64,000 nucleotides of DNA from Colwellia sp. (GCA_002733765.1 NVWU01000007.1:62001-126000); one strand, 5' to 3'. Shown: positions 18,908 to 28,297, counted from the stretch's first letter. A program made the numbers and translations. Notes: generated from the sequence alone by a model not told the origin.

Positions 18908-19882
18908 ATGCGTATGTTTTTACTTTTATTAGTCCTTTTTTCAGTATCTAGTTATGGCGAATTTTCTGATAACCTCAGGTGGAGCTTAGATGCTAGTGTA
19001 CGTTTAAATAAAGATATAGCAGCGAATAATACCAGCCGTATTTATGCCTTAGGGTTAGACACACATAAAATATTTAGCTTTGCCAGTGGCGATATTGGCT
19101 ACGCGGTAGGCCAATTATATTTCACTAAACTATCAAACCAGATGCCATTTTCTTCGTTGTTTAACTCGCCAGATGATGAACAGTTTGTTATTCGTGAAGC
19201 TCACTTTAATTATACCGCGAGCCCTAAATGGTGGCCTAATATTCGTATAGGTCATTTCACTTTACCTTTTGGCCTTGAAGAAAGTATAGATACCAATGGA
19301 CGTTTACTTGACTACTATCATGGTAAAAACTTAGGTACTAAACTCGATTGGGGCTTAGGACTGAATAAAGTGATGTCACCGATTGAATACAACATTAGTT
19401 ATACTTTGGGTGGTAAAGATCAACCAAAATCGATAGATGGCTCTTATGTGTTTTCTGGGCGTATTGGCTCACTTAGCCATTACGACTTTATTATCGGTTT
19501 ATCTTTTTTAGCTGCAAAAATAGATAATATTCAACGAAAAAGGTTTGCTATTGATTGGCAATATTACTGGCAAACGTGGGGGTTTTTAGGGGAGCTAGCA
19601 CTTGGTAAAGAGGATGAATTTCAACAAGAATGGCAAAAAGAAAAATATTGCCTATTGGAGTTAAACAACACATTGATTAACGAGCAACTCAAACTATATG
19701 GACAATATATTTTTAACGATCGTGAAGGTGAACATCAAAACCATCAATTAATTAATATCGGTGTGAGTTATCAAATGGATGCGAAATTAGAACTAAGTAT
19801 ATCCAGCCGTAAGCAGCTCAGTACACCAGAGTCAGGTAAAAAACAAAACCTAGTTAGGTTTCAATTAAGATATAGGTACTGA
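18908..19882 (+). CDS. Outer-membrane beta-barrel, OprP/OprO-like
   Basis: The 324-aa protein has a signal peptide (MRMFLLLLVLFSVSSYG) and then alternating polar/aromatic strands ending in an aromatic residue (FQLRYRY), as expected for a barrel inserted by BAM. The segment IRIGHFTLPFGLE resembles the region RxGQFKxPF of phosphate- or polyphosphate-selective porins (OprP/OprO), but it is about 100 residues shorter. Substrate is not known. Its nearness to the pst operon makes an anion role attractive but unproven. ATG at 18908 has GAGGGTG upstream; an earlier TTG start lacks this. One nucleotide separates its stop from the next gene. Confidence 0.65.
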   Translation: MRMFLLLLVLFSVSSYGEFSDNLRWSLDASVRLNKDIAANNTSRIYALGLDTHKIFSFASGDIGYAVGQLYFTKLSNQMPFSSLFNSPDDEQFVIREAHFNYTASPKWWPNIRIGHFTLPFGLEESIDTNGRLLDYYHGKNLGTKLDWGLGLNKVMSPIEYNISYTLGGKDQPKSIDGSYVFSGRIGSLSHYDFIIGLSFLAAKIDNIQRKRFAIDWQYYWQTWGFLGELALGKEDEFQQEWQKEKYCLLELNNTLINEQLKLYGQYIFNDREGEHQNHQLINIGVSYQMDAKLELSISSRKQLSTPESGKKQNLVRFQLRYRY

Positions 19883-19883
19883 T

Positions 19884-20483
19884 ATGAAAATAGTCATAGT
19901 TTTAATACTCTTCGTTTTTTCACTCCAAAATGCTTACGCTGAGGCATACTGTTCGCTACGGGATCCGGTTGCGCAAATCAAAAAACTATACCCACAAAAA
20001 ACAAATCAATTATCTATTGTAAAAACAGTCGATACCCATACCCGCAACCAAGTCAAACTAGCCTTACCTAGTAATGACCTTCACTTTAGTGAATTAGGTC
20101 AACACACCTTGTATGTTGCGATGAAGAATACGCAAGCATTAGGCTATATACATGTCAGATCAGAACAAAGTAAATGGGGATTGGTTGAAATAATATGGGC
20201 ATTAGACAAAAATTTAAGAATAATAGACTTCAGCTTTCAGCGCTGCCGCAGCCCCAAGAGAAAGATGATTGATAATGAAAGCTTTAAAAGTGTCTTCATT
20301 GGTAAAAACTATGAAGAACTCAAAATACTCCTCAGTAGTGACGGAATAACCGCGAAGAGCATACTGCTTGAAAAAGCTGGAAATGCACCTGAACTCGCAA
20401 GTGTAGTACTTAGGTGCGCACTAAAAACTCTCTTAATCACAGATGTATTGTGGGGAGAAGAGTTAAAAAAATTCAACCCGTAA
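19884..20483 (+). CDS. Secreted protein of unknown function
   Basis: The 199-aa protein has a clear signal peptide (MKIVIVLILFVFSLQNAYA) and three cysteines in the mature part (residues near 23, 118 and 176). The stretch LGYIHVRSEQSKWGLVEIIW weakly recalls the start of FMN-binding domains of RnfG/NqrC type, but the flavin-attachment threonine pattern is not seen, so this is only a lead. It starts 1 nt after the barrel gene with AGG upstream, so the two are cotranscribed. It may be a periplasmic partner of the barrel or the sensor kinase that follows. Confidence 0.6.
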   Translation: MKIVIVLILFVFSLQNAYAEAYCSLRDPVAQIKKLYPQKTNQLSIVKTVDTHTRNQVKLALPSNDLHFSELGQHTLYVAMKNTQALGYIHVRSEQSKWGLVEIIWALDKNLRIIDFSFQRCRSPKRKMIDNESFKSVFIGKNYEELKILLSSDGITAKSILLEKAGNAPELASVVLRCALKTLLITDVLWGEELKKFNP

Positions 20484-20525
20484 TCATTACTCCATTAGGT
20501 TTACTTTTTAATTGGCCGTTAAATA

Positions 20526-22445
20526 ATGAAGATTTCTAATTATAATCAGTTATTAGCCGTTTCAACGCTTCTTTCAGGAGTAATTATTTTCGCTACGCTT
20601 TGGAGTCAATATCAAAAAGTAGAAGATATATCACGTGCTCATTTTGAATCCCGACTATTGGTACAAACCGTTGAACACCTTTCGACCATGTCACAAGTTT
20701 GGTTAACCACACAAGACCTACTTTTTTCGGGTAAACAAACTTATTTAGCCAATGGCATTAACGCACAATCTGATCAGTTGATACAAACACTATCAACCAT
20801 TGAAATTAACCATGAAATTAGTGTTAATTTAACCGAGCAACTTATTAGTACGATAAAAAGTAATAAAACTATCATCGCTTCATTATTACACTTATCTAGG
20901 TTAGATAATCAAGCATGGCAAGCGACTATCACTGAGTCTGATACATTAACCACTAATTATGTTGCGACTTTAGATCAATTGTTGTCACAAGTTTTACAGC
21001 AAGAAAGGTTTCTATCTGAACGTTTATTAGGGGCTAATAGTCAGTTAACCAAGCTTGCTTGGATAATTATCTCTTTATATCTTATCTTTATCTTTTTTAT
21101 TGTTGCATGGTTTAGCAAATACATTGTTAAGCCTATTGAAAGCATAACAGCAGTAGCCCAACAACCTAACAACAAAGAGCAAGGTATAGAATTTAGACAA
21201 AAAAATGCGCCTGCAGAAGTGGTTGCTTTATCTTTAGCTATTCAATCGTTTACTCAGCGTATAACCATAGAAAAGCAAAAAGCAGAACAAGAACGACTCA
21301 AAGTCATCAATATAAATAAACAGATACAAACGATAATGAACACTATTCCTTGCTCATTACTACTGTTGGATCATCAAGGAATAATACAAGAGTGTAACCC
21401 TGAAGCGAGCAAATTATTTTTAAAAGATAAAAATGAAATTATTAATAAAAATATTGCTGTTTTTTTACCTGCACTCGCCACTTTAGACGGTAAATTTGAT
21501 ACAGAAATTGTATTGAAAAGTATGGAGGAATCATTGCTAGCACCTAACTTTGATAATCCCTGTATAGAATTTTCGGGGAGAAAAATTGCCATAACAGAGT
21601 CAGTTAATTATCTATTGACGATCAGTGATATAAACGAAAGAAAGCATAGCCAAAAAGCATTGTCAGCCCTGAGTCAGCAATTGGTCAATGCGGAAAAACT
21701 TGCGTCAATAGGTCAATTATCAGCAGGTATTGCTCATGAAATAAACAACCCTATAGGGTATATTCGAAGTAACCTTGATATGCTCGCAGATTATATTAAA
21801 CCTTTAATTTCTTATATAAATATTATTAAGACCTCTGAACGAGATGAGTCAGCTAAAGCCTTCTATCAAGAAGAAGATTTAGATTATATTCTTAATGATA
21901 TAAAGCCTTTAATCGCCTCCTCATTAGAAGGCACGGTAAGAATAAGTAAAATAGTAAAAGACTTGGGTAACTATGCTCATGTGGGTAATAAAGAACCTGA
22001 ACCGTTTTTTATTGATAAGTTAATAGAGCAAAGTCTGACACTGGTTGCCAATGAACTAAAATATAAAGTAAATATTGTTAAATGCCTAAATGCCAACGTT
22101 AGCGTTATGGGCTTCCCACAAAAATTACTCCAAGTATTTATTAATATGCTAGTTAATGCTTCCCATGCTATTAAAAGTACAGGTCGCATTTCAATTCATT
22201 CATGCATTGACCAAGATGAAATAAAAATTAGTTTTGAAGATAATGGCTCAGGCATAAGTCAGATAGATTTAAAAAATATTTTCAATCCTTTTTTTACGAC
22301 TAAGCCCGTTGGTAAAGGCACCGGTTTAGGACTTCACATTGTAAGAACTATCATTGATGAACATCAAGGACGTATTGACGTAAGTTCTATTATAGATAAA
22401 GGCAGTAAGTTTGATATTTATTTACCTATTCATAGGCTTATGTAA
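20526..22445 (+). CDS. Membrane sensor histidine kinase (HAMP-PAS-HisKA-HATPase)
   Basis: The 639-aa kinase has membrane helices near residues 11-29 and 177-201 bounding a helical periplasmic sensor domain. A HAMP linker, a coiled coil, a PAS domain (about 270-370), and the catalytic core follow. His404 in AGIAHEINNPIGYIR is the phosphorylation site. ATPase boxes are NMLVNASHAIK, EDNGSGIS and GKGTGLGLHIVR. The H box with NNPIG is of the group found in Atypical/ZraS-like kinases. It is separated by 42 nt from the secreted-protein gene, and the receiver at 18.0 kb is its likely target. The ribosome site is weak. Confidence 0.9.
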   Translation: MKISNYNQLLAVSTLLSGVIIFATLWSQYQKVEDISRAHFESRLLVQTVEHLSTMSQVWLTTQDLLFSGKQTYLANGINAQSDQLIQTLSTIEINHEISVNLTEQLISTIKSNKTIIASLLHLSRLDNQAWQATITESDTLTTNYVATLDQLLSQVLQQERFLSERLLGANSQLTKLAWIIISLYLIFIFFIVAWFSKYIVKPIESITAVAQQPNNKEQGIEFRQKNAPAEVVALSLAIQSFTQRITIEKQKAEQERLKVININKQIQTIMNTIPCSLLLLDHQGIIQECNPEASKLFLKDKNEIINKNIAVFLPALATLDGKFDTEIVLKSMEESLLAPNFDNPCIEFSGRKIAITESVNYLLTISDINERKHSQKALSALSQQLVNAEKLASIGQLSAGIAHEINNPIGYIRSNLDMLADYIKPLISYINIIKTSERDESAKAFYQEEDLDYILNDIKPLIASSLEGTVRISKIVKDLGNYAHVGNKEPEPFFIDKLIEQSLTLVANELKYKVNIVKCLNANVSVMGFPQKLLQVFINMLVNASHAIKSTGRISIHSCIDQDEIKISFEDNGSGISQIDLKNIFNPFFTTKPVGKGTGLGLHIVRTIIDEHQGRIDVSSIIDKGSKFDIYLPIHRLM

Positions 22446-22458
22446 TTGATTGTCAGCT

Positions 22459-22701
22459 ATGCCGTCAAGCAAACTAGACAGCAAAAATCAGACTGTATTA
22501 TCGCTCAAGAAGGTAATTATCATCGATAAAGGTGGATCCAAGTCGGCGAGTACGACTAGGAAAAAGGAAGGTTTATATGATGATTATCGTTCGGCCATGC
22601 TAGCGTCAGGGCTAAAATGTGCTCACCGTATGGCAAACGTATTGGGAAACGTTACCACTTTAGTGCTAACTTCATTAAACAGTGAACTTTTACTCACCTA
22701 A
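22459..22701 (+). CDS. Small ORF of uncertain status
   Basis: An 80-aa frame begins 13 nt after the kinase stop and is basic at the N terminus (LSLKKVIIIDKGGSKSAS). No family is recognised. No good ribosome site precedes the ATG at 22459. It may be a real small gene at the end of the cluster, or chance; the codon usage looks neither clearly coding nor clearly random. Confidence 0.25.
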   Translation: MPSSKLDSKNQTVLSLKKVIIIDKGGSKSASTTRKKEGLYDDYRSAMLASGLKCAHRMANVLGNVTTLVLTSLNSELLLT

Positions 22702-22763
22702 TTAGAAGAATATTTGTCTCTTTTATTTTTTTACTAAAGGTACTGTACTCAACTAAATTTATG

Positions 22764-22804
22764 TGTAAAAATAAGCTTACAAATCGCGTAACTAAATCTT
22801 TACG
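22764..22804. promoter_or_regulatory. Two TyrR boxes upstream of aroF-tyrA
   Basis: TGTAAAAATAAGCTTACA (22764-22781) matches the TyrR consensus TGTAAA-N6-TTTACA at 11 of 12 positions. A second box, CGTAACTAAATCTTTACG (22787-22804), is weaker and lies exactly 23 bp downstream. A third, poor match is at 22808-22825. The strong-weak tandem pattern is that of E. coli TyrR-repressed promoters. Confidence 0.8.
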
Positions 22805-22931
22805 ATTTTGTGTTTTTATTTTACGTCAAGCTACAGCTCTTTAAAACTGTACTTTGGACTTTTCAATATTTTCTGCAAATTTTGTTTTTATCCTGCGCAT
22901 TTTTAATAATTAGTTTATTTAGGAATGAATC

Positions 22932-24014
22932 ATGTCGTCTACAAGCCATAAAAGTACCTTAAATGATATCCATGTTAATGAAGAGCATGTATTAATTACC
23001 CCTGAGCAACTGAGAAATGAGTTACCGTTACAAGAGCCAGGTCGGGCCTTTGTTAAATCAGCCCGTACCATTATTTCTGATATTATTCATAAACGAGATC
23101 ATCGGTTATTAGTTATCAGTGGTCCTTGTTCTGTACATGATGTTGATGCAGCTAAAGAATATGCCCGTGAACTTAAAAAACTGCATGATAAACATCAAGA
23201 CTCTTTATATATTGTTATGCGTGTGTATTTTGAAAAGCCTCGTACCACGGTTGGTTGGAAAGGGCTAATTAATGACCCTCACATGGATGGCTCGTTTGAT
23301 GTTGAGTCGGGCTTGAGAAAAGGGCGTGAATTACTGCTTTATTTAACTGAGCTTGGTTTACCGCTAGCCACTGAAGCGCTTGATCCTATTAGTCCGCAAT
23401 ACTTAGCAGAGTTATTTAGCTGGTCGGCTATTGGTGCGCGTACGACAGAATCACAAACCCATAGAGAAATGGCAAGTGGCTTATCTATGCCTATCGGCTT
23501 TAAAAATGGTACCAATGGTAGTTTAGATGTAGCTATTAATGCCTTGCAATCAGCGGCATCACCACATCGTTTTATGGGTATTAACCGTCAAGGGCAGGTA
23601 TCTTTAATTAAAACATCCGGCAACCCTGATGGTCATGTTATTTTACGTGGTGGCAAACAACCTAATTATGACAGTGTTAACATAAGTGAATGTGAGCAAG
23701 TTTTGGCTAAACATAAATTAGAGCCTGGTATTGTTGTTGATTGTAGCCATGGAAACTCAAATAAAGACTATCGTCGCCAGCCTCTTGTTGCTACTAATGT
23801 TTTTAACCAAATTTGTGAAGGCAATAAGTCAATTATTGGTATAATGCTAGAAAGTAATATCAAAGCAGGAAATCAAAGTAGTGACTTAGCGTTTGATGAT
23901 ATGGAGTATGGTGTTTCGGTAACCGATGCTTGTATTGATTTAGACAGCACGAAAGCTTTATTCATTGAAGCTGATACAATGCTTAGTGATACGTTGAAGC
24001 AGCGTATACGATAG
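22932..24014 (+). CDS. aroF: 3-Deoxy-7-phosphoheptulonate synthase (DAHP synthase, type I)
   Basis: This enzyme joins phosphoenolpyruvate and erythrose 4-phosphate in the first step of the shikimate pathway. The 360-aa length and motifs are those of the AroFGH family: VISGPCSVHD, MRVYFEKPRTTVGWKG, GARTTESQTHREMASG and VVDCSHGNSNKDY (metal and substrate ligands). Being upstream of tyrA and behind TyrR boxes, it is probably the tyrosine-sensitive isozyme AroF. The ATG has AGGA upstream. It is 26 nt from tyrA, so they form an operon as in enterobacteria. Confidence 0.93.
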   Translation: MSSTSHKSTLNDIHVNEEHVLITPEQLRNELPLQEPGRAFVKSARTIISDIIHKRDHRLLVISGPCSVHDVDAAKEYARELKKLHDKHQDSLYIVMRVYFEKPRTTVGWKGLINDPHMDGSFDVESGLRKGRELLLYLTELGLPLATEALDPISPQYLAELFSWSAIGARTTESQTHREMASGLSMPIGFKNGTNGSLDVAINALQSAASPHRFMGINRQGQVSLIKTSGNPDGHVILRGGKQPNYDSVNISECEQVLAKHKLEPGIVVDCSHGNSNKDYRRQPLVATNVFNQICEGNKSIIGIMLESNIKAGNQSSDLAFDDMEYGVSVTDACIDLDSTKALFIEADTMLSDTLKQRIR

Positions 24015-24040
24015 TAAAATTATTATTTATAAGAGAAACT

Positions 24041-25174
24041 ATGAGTGATTTTGATGACAATCTTAAAGTTTTACGTGATGAGATTGATGAAATTGACAGC
24101 CAGTTAGTTGCCTTACTGGCTAAACGTTTAGCGGTAACGACGAAAGTAGGCGCGCTTAAAAGTACGGAAGGCGTGCCTATTTTTGTACCTGAGCGTGAGG
24201 CCGCCTTAATTAGCAAGCGTCGAGAACAAGCCCAAGAGGTTGGTTTAAGTGGTGATTTAATTGAAGATGTATTACGCCGTTTGATGCGCGACTCTTATGT
24301 AAGTCAAGATGCTAGTGGCTATCAATGCATTAATCCTGATTGTGAAAAAGTGGTTGTTGTTGGTGGTAAAGGGCAACTAGGTGGCGTTTTTGTTGATTTA
24401 TTTAAACGTTCAGGTTATCAAGTGGCTATTATTGAGCAAGATGATTGGCCTAATAGTGATGTTATTTTAGCAGATGCAAGTTTGGTGATTGTTGCGGTAC
24501 CCATTCGGTTAACGTCCATGGTTATTCACCATTTAAATAATTTACCTGCTGATTGTATTCTAGCTGATTTCACCAGCGTAAAAGAGTCTCCCTTATATGA
24601 AATGATGAAGGTGCATTCAGGCCCAGTGGTCGGTTTACATCCTATGTTTGGTCCTGATGTCACTGGTTTAATTAAACAAACCATTATTGTGTGTGATGGC
24701 CGCGATGAATCACAATATCAATGGTTGCTAAAACAGTTTCAAGTGTGGGGAGCCAAAATCTATCAAGTTTCTGCTCATGAGCATGATAAGGCTATGTCTA
24801 TGGTTCAAGTCATGCGACATTTTTCTACCATTGCTTATGGATATCACCTGATGACAGAAGGGGTTGATATTGAGAACTTGGTTAATATGAGTTCACCTAT
24901 TTACCGATTAGAGTTAATAATGGTCGGTCGGTTATTTGCACAAAACCCTATTTTATACTCTGATATTATTTTTTCTAATCCGGATAATATCACCATGATG
25001 AAGCGTTTTGCCTATCGTTTTCTTGAGTTATTAGAAGATGTAGAAATGGGAGATAAAGATGCTTTTGTTACTATGTTTAAGCAAGTATCAGATTGGTTTG
25101 GTGATTATGCGGATGATTTTTTAGCAGAAAGTAAAATGATGTTATTAAAGGCGAATGAGTTAAAAAAACACTAG
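24041..25174 (+). CDS. tyrA: Bifunctional chorismate mutase / prephenate dehydrogenase (T-protein)
   Basis: TyrA converts chorismate to prephenate and then to 4-hydroxyphenylpyruvate for tyrosine synthesis. Residues 1-90 are the AroQ-type mutase (LRDEIDEIDSQLVALLAKR, with RREQA). An NAD-binding segment follows as VVVVGGKGQLGGVFVDLF near residue 105. HPMFGPDV, and the later HDKAMSMVQVMRHF, belong to the dehydrogenase active site. The 377-aa length fits the fused enterobacterial form. Cotranscribed with aroF; TyrR is the likely repressor. Confidence 0.95.
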   Translation: MSDFDDNLKVLRDEIDEIDSQLVALLAKRLAVTTKVGALKSTEGVPIFVPEREAALISKRREQAQEVGLSGDLIEDVLRRLMRDSYVSQDASGYQCINPDCEKVVVVGGKGQLGGVFVDLFKRSGYQVAIIEQDDWPNSDVILADASLVIVAVPIRLTSMVIHHLNNLPADCILADFTSVKESPLYEMMKVHSGPVVGLHPMFGPDVTGLIKQTIIVCDGRDESQYQWLLKQFQVWGAKIYQVSAHEHDKAMSMVQVMRHFSTIAYGYHLMTEGVDIENLVNMSSPIYRLELIMVGRLFAQNPILYSDIIFSNPDNITMMKRFAYRFLELLEDVEMGDKDAFVTMFKQVSDWFGDYADDFLAESKMMLLKANELKKH

Positions 25175-25366
25175 TCCGTATAATATATTAACCTGATGTC
25201 TTCGTTTTTTGAGGCCATCAGTAATTAACTCTGCTTTTTACACGGGTAAAATTTATAACAAAAACTGTCGATATCGCAAGGTGTATCTATTCGTTTATTT
25301 ACCTGCCCACCTTTTGTGTTTTTAACTTGTTTTTAGATTATCTAATAATTTTAATTAAAGTCAATG

Positions 25367-25981
25367 TTAGAAGCTATAAGCCAAGCCGATTGATACTTGA
25401 CTATCTAACCAAATAGCACCATCAAAGTGTGCGACACAAGTACTGTTTTGGCAAAAAACAGTGTCGTCATCTTTCGTTAAAGTAGCATAAGCACGAAGTT
25501 CTGTAATAAAAGCTAAATTATCTGAAAACTCATAGCGAGTACCAACAGCAACGGTTATCGAAGGGTAAATAGCACTATCAAAATCACTATTAAAATAAGT
25601 TGTACCAACCCCCATTCCAACAGTAGTAATGTAGTTTCTTTCTTTAAAAAAAGCGACACCGTTAAAGTGAGTATATAAAGTATCAAAAGAATGCGTTGAT
25701 TGGTCAATATTGTCAGTAAAATCACGAGAGATATAATTGACTAAAATTTGTCCTTGGCCTGTGGTCGAATCTTTCCAAGAAAAAGCTAAAGCAACGTTGG
25801 GTTCATTCGTTGTGGCTATGTCTACTGTATTATCGTTACTGGTCAATTTTGGGCTAAATGTATAACCAAGCATAGACGTTATTTCTAAATCACCTGCTTG
25901 CGCGCTTATTGATAATAATTGCGTACAACACAGCGCAAAAATCACTTTATTGAAACGAGGAAAAAACTTCAATGGGGGCAT
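25367..25981 (-). CDS. Small outer-membrane beta-barrel protein, unknown
   Basis: The 204-aa protein has a signal peptide ending in SISAQAG and about eight amphipathic strands, with the terminal strand ending in Phe (SIGLAYSF). Such small barrels resemble OmpW or OmpA-like proteins, but no specific family match is recognised. Two cysteines (FCQNSTC) lie in a predicted extracellular loop and could form a disulfide. It stands alone between tyrA and the AsmA-like gene on the opposite strand from aroF-tyrA. Confidence 0.65.
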   Translation of the reverse strand: MPPLKFFPRFNKVIFALCCTQLLSISAQAGDLEITSMLGYTFSPKLTSNDNTVDIATTNEPNVALAFSWKDSTTGQGQILVNYISRDFTDNIDQSTHSFDTLYTHFNGVAFFKERNYITTVGMGVGTTYFNSDFDSAIYPSITVAVGTRYEFSDNLAFITELRAYATLTKDDDTVFCQNSTCVAHFDGAIWLDSQVSIGLAYSF

Positions 25982-26108
25982 AGTTGAATGTTCCGTTGTC
26001 TTACTTGATCGTTAATTTTAGGTATTATTTTTTATTGTTGAGTTTAAGCTTACTCTGCTTACCTTATAATACAAGTATTAGCTGTATTTAATTAAATTTA
26101 TTAATAAG

Positions 26109-26855
26109 TTAGCTTCGATTTGCTAAGCTCAATAAAGCAAGTAAAACTTCACCGCCCAACTGGTTTGATATAATCCCCTGTTTACCACCTATTGCTGTTA
26201 TTTTTACATTATGAAGTGATATTTTTTTAGCTAAATTATTGTTAATTATATTTAACTCTACTGTGTTGATTGTGATTGTTGAAATATTGATTTTAGTTTG
26301 AGGTTTACCTCGTTTTTTCTTTGGTTTAGTGTGCTCAATAATTGGACCTGCTTGTGGGTTATTTTGGGCATATTCTTCAGCATTAAGTTGAGGGTTGTTT
26401 TCAGCGTATATCTTGGCACTTATATTGGGATATAACTCAGGGTAGTCATGGGCAAGCTTATTACGGGTGCTTTTAATGAGTTGATCAATATTATTCGTTT
26501 TACTGGAATTTGTTTCACTATTTAAGGTGAGTTTATTGATTGTTATTTCTTGTATTGTTGTTAATAAAGGTTGGCTGGGTTGTCTCTCTAAGGCGATATG
26601 CGCTACATCAATAATCACAGCATGTTTGGCTTGATGATCACTTAAGTTCAACAAGCGGAGATTTGTAAAACTTCCTGTTCCAGTACTTGATGAAAAATCG
26701 GCTAAATCAACAGTCGTTTTTTGGCCACTGTAATAATGTCCTTGTAATTCAATTTGACTTTTAAGGTATTCATTTAGTGAACCATTGGCTAAATACCACA
26801 GCATGCTGCTAAGAAAAACTAATAGGGTAAAAGCTAAAACAGCGAGTTTATTCAA
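26109..26855 (-). CDS. Membrane-anchored AsmA-like protein, unknown
   Basis: The 248-aa protein has one N-terminal membrane helix (residues 5-25) followed by a periplasmic part. The pattern of a lipid-transfer AsmA-like fold is suggested by IDVAHIALERQP and the alternating hydrophobic ITINKLTLN, ISTITINTVELNI, SLHNVKITAIGG. A low-complexity linker (residues about 145-190, with NNPQ twice and the basic run KPKKKRGKP) splits it. No catalytic motif is seen. It may be an inner-membrane protein with a role in envelope maintenance; this is inference. Confidence 0.5.
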   Translation of the reverse strand: MNKLAVLAFTLLVFLSSMLWYLANGSLNEYLKSQIELQGHYYSGQKTTVDLADFSSSTGTGSFTNLRLLNLSDHQAKHAVIIDVAHIALERQPSQPLLTTIQEITINKLTLNSETNSSKTNNIDQLIKSTRNKLAHDYPELYPNISAKIYAENNPQLNAEEYAQNNPQAGPIIEHTKPKKKRGKPQTKINISTITINTVELNIINNNLAKKISLHNVKITAIGGKQGIISNQLGGEVLLALLSLANRS

Positions 26856-26970
26856 AGGGATGCCTCTTTTTTTGCTAAGGAGTAAATGACTAATGATATT
26901 TTACTATGAAAAAACCGTTACTTATTTTGGTAACGGCTTGATATGCAGTGTAAGTTTTACCTTTATGGTA

Positions 26971-28149
26971 TTATTTTATTGCACTACTGGGAACATTTGT
27001 TGGGCTGATATGTTCAACAGGGTAACAACCAAGTACTTTGATAAAATTGGTGTGCTCGGTCATTTCACTAATCGCTTCTTGTAGCGCGAAGCTTTTCAAA
27101 TTAGCTTCTACATCAATATGAAACATTTCTTCCCATGGACGACCTTGAATAGGACGAGATTCAAGCTTGCACATATTAATACCTTTTTCTTTTAGTACTA
27201 ATAAGCATTCTACTAAAGCACCTGCTTTTTGACCTGTTGACAAAATAATTGCTGTTTTTGCAGGTATTTGCTCAGCAACCTCAACGGCTTTTCTCGCCAC
27301 TAAAATAAAGCGAGTATGATTTTCATTTTGATTTGCTATTGATTTTTCTAGTGCTTGTAATTGGTATAAATGACCACCTTCTTCACTGCCAATCACTGCG
27401 ACAGTGTTATCTTGCAGTTCGGAAACTTTAACCATGGCATCGGCCGTGCTCTCGCAATACTCGATGCGTATATCCTTTTGTTTATCTAAGAAATTACTAC
27501 ATTGAGTAAAAGGTTGGCCGTGAGCATAAATCGTTTTTATCTTATCTAAACGCGTTTCTACTGAGGTGAGTAAACAGTGCACTATGGGTTGAGTGATTTC
27601 ACCAACAATAGATAAATTGGTGTGTTGTAACAAGTCATAAACTTCGTTGATACTACCTGAACTGGTATTTTCAATCGGTAGCATACCGTAATCTACTTGA
27701 CCAGATTCTACTTGTTGCAGAATATCATTGAAATTTTGGCAACCAGATTCAATTATTTTTTCAGCGCGCCTTGAGAAGTATCGATGGCTAGCTAAATAAC
27801 TATATGAGCCTTTATCACCTAAAAAAGCAACGCTAACCGTTGGTGTTTGAATATCAGGGTTGGCTAAGCTTTGTAAAAAAGCCTGCTGATTTAGTACAGA
27901 GTCTTCAATGATAGTTTGAAAAATACTGGTAACATAGTGGGCATCTAAACCTATTTCTTTACCTTGCTTTATTAAGCGAATTAACAACTCTTGTTCACGT
28001 TGTTGATCTCTAATAGGACGAATTTGTTGTATTTTACTCTTAGCAACATTAAGTGTTAGTGCGCGACGTTTAGCAAATAAGGTCAGTAAATCTTGATCTA
28101 AAGTGGTTATTTGTTTGCGTATTTCGTTTAAATCTAATTTTTCGCTCAC
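26971..28149 (-). CDS. pheA: Bifunctional chorismate mutase / prephenate dehydratase (P-protein)
   Basis: PheA forms prephenate and then phenylpyruvate for phenylalanine synthesis. The 392-aa protein has the AroQ mutase at residues 1-90 (IRKQITTLDQDLLTLFAKRR), a dehydratase at about 105-285 (FLGDKGSYSY, NTSSGSINEVYDLL, TRFILVAR) and an ACT domain with the ESRP phenylalanine-sensing motif (CKLESRPIQGRPWE). It is on the opposite strand from aroF-tyrA, about 1.8 kb away. A terminator-like hairpin lies in its leader. Confidence 0.95.
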   Translation of the reverse strand: MSEKLDLNEIRKQITTLDQDLLTLFAKRRALTLNVAKSKIQQIRPIRDQQREQELLIRLIKQGKEIGLDAHYVTSIFQTIIEDSVLNQQAFLQSLANPDIQTPTVSVAFLGDKGSYSYLASHRYFSRRAEKIIESGCQNFNDILQQVESGQVDYGMLPIENTSSGSINEVYDLLQHTNLSIVGEITQPIVHCLLTSVETRLDKIKTIYAHGQPFTQCSNFLDKQKDIRIEYCESTADAMVKVSELQDNTVAVIGSEEGGHLYQLQALEKSIANQNENHTRFILVARKAVEVAEQIPAKTAIILSTGQKAGALVECLLVLKEKGINMCKLESRPIQGRPWEEMFHIDVEANLKSFALQEAISEMTEHTNFIKVLGCYPVEHISPTNVPSSAIK

Positions 28150-28188
28150 TGTGTTTTTCCTGTTATTGCGATGAGGGGATTAGTCAAT

Positions 28189-28214
28189 AAAAAACCCTCA
28201 ACATGGAAGGTTTT
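28189..28214 (-). terminator. Hairpin upstream of pheA: terminator or attenuator
   Basis: On the minus strand AAAACCTTC pairs with GAGGGTTTT across CATGTT (one G-U pair), followed by further T residues. It can end the upstream MAPEG gene, or, if the promoter at 28256-28232 is used, attenuate pheA. Confidence 0.65.
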
Positions 28215-28221
28215 ATTTCTC

Positions 28222-28261
28222 TAGAGTAGCTACTCTATCTAGCTTTACTGAATTCTGTCAA
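28222..28261 (-). promoter_or_regulatory. Candidate pheA promoter with palindromic operator
   Basis: TTGACA (28261-28256) and TAGAGT (28237-28232) are spaced by 18 bp. A perfect 16-bp palindrome, TAGAGTAGCTACTCTA (28222-28237), covers the -10 and could bind a regulator. Confidence 0.45.
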
Positions 28262-28297
28262 CTGTTTATTTAGACTGTTTTAATTTACTTATCTATT

